Positions 6,306 to 8,123 of a stretch of 8,123 nt of DNA are shown here, one piece after another. The notes beneath the pieces were generated by a model. It was given only the letters and a program-made list of their open reading frames with translations. It was not told the DNA's origin and did no database searches. How positions within the stretch are numbered: position 1 is the first letter of the stretch; every line of letters starts with the position of its first letter. The DNA comes from an uncultured bacterium (lineage in GTDB: Bacteria; Patescibacteriota; Gracilibacteria; Absconditabacterales; Absconditicoccaceae): contig CAJAPL010000046.1 in NCBI GenBank assembly GCA_903943625.1, positions 1 to 8,123 of the forward strand. Reading direction: 5' to 3'. The translations under genes were made by a program, and so were the position numbers.

Positions 6306-7457
6306 TTATAAGTTTAAAAGTACATAAGCTCATAATCCAAGCATAAGGATTCCTACTATAAGATGGATCAGTCTTGTATTTTTCTTTTTTATTTTAGCCA
6401 ACTCCTCTGCAGATTTAAATCCAAATCATACCAACACAGCAATCACAATCATAGGTAAGACAAAGATTATATTATACACCAACAGATATATATATCACCA
6501 CAGATTAAGATTTTTACTTTCAGAAGCCAGATATCCAAGTATTGTAAAATATGGTCAAGAAGTACATGGCAACAAGAATAAACTTACTATAACTCAAACC
6601 ACAAAAGCTCACCCAGGAGATGCTATTTTTTCTATTAAGCTAGCCATCTTTGGTCTCCATCCAAATGGGACTTCCATCACAAATCACTTTCCATATCGAA
6701 AGAAATCCTTCAAATTTGCGAGTCACACCAATATTCCAAGTATTCATACAATAAGCTTTATTAGATAAGTATTTTGTGCTCAGGCCAAAGCAGTAAACAG
6801 TCCCAGTCACATACCAAAATAGGATAAAAAGACAGCCAACACAAACAATCATCATGATAGCAATGCCTTTCTTCTACTCTTTGTCTTGGTAAGGATACTG
6901 GATATCAATAGCAACATAACAGCAAATTCACAAGGATTTATACTATCAGATAATGCCGCTGGCAGCATTATACCAAAAAATTTCCATCTTTCTTTATTGG
7001 TAGACAAAGATCCCTGAGTTCATGTATTTGTTAAGGTATTTGATTCACATTTTAATCACTGACAGTTTTCTTCATTACAAGATTTGCTGTCACATCAGGA
7101 ACTAGAACAAGACTGAGCTAATTTTTTATCAAAAAAATCTATAATTGAAGCATCTCCATTTATATAACTACACTCATCTTTATTATTTATTACAAGAAAC
7201 GGAATTCAAATCTGATTCGAATCAAGGTTGAGCTTTTTAAGATATCACTGTAACTCTTTAAGATTATTTTTATTGAAATAAATTTCCTTGGAAACCACAT
7301 CAAACTTTTCAGGTATCTTATTTTCCTCAAAAAATCTTTCTACTTTTGCACAATGAGGACATCCATTACCATAAAACAAAATATAATCCTGAGCTCGCAC
7401 ATTAACTCCTATCCCAAACAACACTAGGGACAATAATCAAAATATAACTTTTTTCAT
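6306..7457 (-). CDS. Exported thioredoxin-like domain fused to CcdA/DsbD-type transmembrane domain
   Basis: A 383-residue protein continuous only with TGA as Gly. Residues 1-22 are a signal peptide (MKKVIFGLLSL...VWA). Residues 24-115 are a thioredoxin/glutaredoxin-like domain with active site C33-P-H-C36 and a cis-Pro region IGIPFLV. Residues 117-137 carry five Cys spaced exactly five apart. From about 160 comes the CcdA/DsbD membrane domain with about six helices and the two redox Cys, NPC176EF and LLPC298TSGPY. Known family role: electrons pass from cytoplasmic thioredoxin through the membrane Cys pair to an extracytoplasmic thioredoxin domain. W254 in DFFWYGKGF and W21 are CGA codons. It follows the lipoprotein gene by 39 bp and is probably co-transcribed with it. 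The ATG at 7457 begins the signal peptide and lacks a Shine-Dalgarno. Confidence 0.92.
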
Positions 7458-7496
7458 AACAGTATTTCAAAATAATAAATTTTAGATTAACGATAT

Positions 7497-8123
7497 TTAT
7501 TTGTCAGTTTTCACTGCGTCTTTCATTTGTTTATAGTTAGAGGCATTGATAGTTAGAGTCCCATCTTCATCGACAGCGATACTTATAAGATATTCCAAAT
7601 TTGTCTCCGTTAAGTTATTATTGGAATAGACCACTCATTTCATACTATTTTTTACATCATCTCACATCTGATTTAAGATACCTGAAGATATTTTTTCAAT
7701 TTCTTTTGCCTGTTGAAATTCCTTACTAATAGGCAAACTAGCAAGCTTCGCAATCCTAGCAGCTTCATCCATGGATTTTGAATATTCTCATTTATAGGAC
7801 AATATTACAGAATCAAATCATTCATTATCATTATCAATAGAAGTAATCTTGGATATATCCTGATCCAGAGTCATTCACGCTGGTTCTGTCAATCACAAAT
7901 CTTTTGCTCGATCAGGCAATCACTTAATTTTGGGCAATTCTAAATCTTTTTGAATTCACGCAATTTCTTCCATAGAATAATGCCCAACATTTTGGGTCAT
8001 CTCCTGAGCCTGTTCTTGTGTGATTTCTCAATTTGTAAGCTTTTGTTGTATAGCCATTATTTTTTCATTTATATCCTTATCATCTACATTTAATACAACA
8101 TTACGACCACATCAAAACAACAC
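7497..8123 (-). CDS. Putative lipoprotein of unknown function (N-terminus beyond window)
   Basis: 209 codons are visible, open to the window edge. The first residues, VLFGCG, look like a lipobox (L-F-G-C), so only the signal-peptide start should be missing and the Cys would be lipidated. The mature part is charged and helical: a coiled segment from DDKDINEKIMAIQQKL to MTQNVGHYSMEEI, a GLPDWAKDLGLTEPAGM motif whose W is a CGA codon, then a mixed region ending AVDEDGTLTINASNYKQMKDAVKTDK. I recognise no family. Gly is largely TGA. It lies 39 bp upstream of the thioredoxin-CcdA gene on the same strand, suggesting an envelope redox or folding role (inference). Confidence 0.8.

Overview
The window reads as genome sequence from an Absconditabacterales (SR1, Patescibacteria/CPR) bacterium. 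Two code changes are visible. TGA is glycine: the RR helix-turn-helix, GatB, a metallophosphoesterase and a thioredoxin-CcdA protein are intact only when TGA is read as Gly, at conserved Gly positions. CGA and CGG fall where these families have tryptophan (GatB TRGWD, phosphoesterase GDIIDGW and GDWVE, DUF5652 W positions), while real Arg is encoded by AGA/AGG/CGT/CGC. Together this matches NCBI table 37 (TGA=Gly, CGA/CGG=Trp). A standard-code ORF caller shatters or misses almost every gene here, so coordinates below use table 37.

Layout. 1-241 (+): C-terminal DNA-binding domain of an OmpR-type response regulator. 325-945 (+): exported Met/Gly-rich protein, followed by a strong terminator. 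1087-2066 (+): two-gene unit, a DUF5652 membrane protein and an LpxH-like phosphoesterase. 2063-2812 (-): unrecognised protein convergent with it, stop codons overlapping by 4 bp. 2989-3060 (+): tRNA-Arg with anticodon GCG, followed by a degenerate tRNA 3' fragment. 3237-3905 (+): conserved CPR coiled-coil protein with a terminator. 4064-5545 (+): gatB, with a small palindromic element inserted in frame. 5617-6223 (-): two small basic ORFs that use no TGA for Gly and look acquired. 6306-8123 (-): a lipoprotein followed by an exported thioredoxin fused to a CcdA/DsbD-like membrane domain.

Functional reading. The regulator fragment and the secreted Met-rich protein may be a sensing/envelope-stress pair (inference). 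The lipoprotein and thioredoxin-CcdA gene probably form an extracytoplasmic thiol-redox unit (inference). GatB is the amidotransferase subunit for Gln-tRNA(Gln)/Asn-tRNA(Asn) formation. The tRNA-Arg(GCG) reads only CGC/CGU, which fits with CGA/CGG having been handed to Trp. No start in the window has a convincing Shine-Dalgarno; leaders are short and A-rich.
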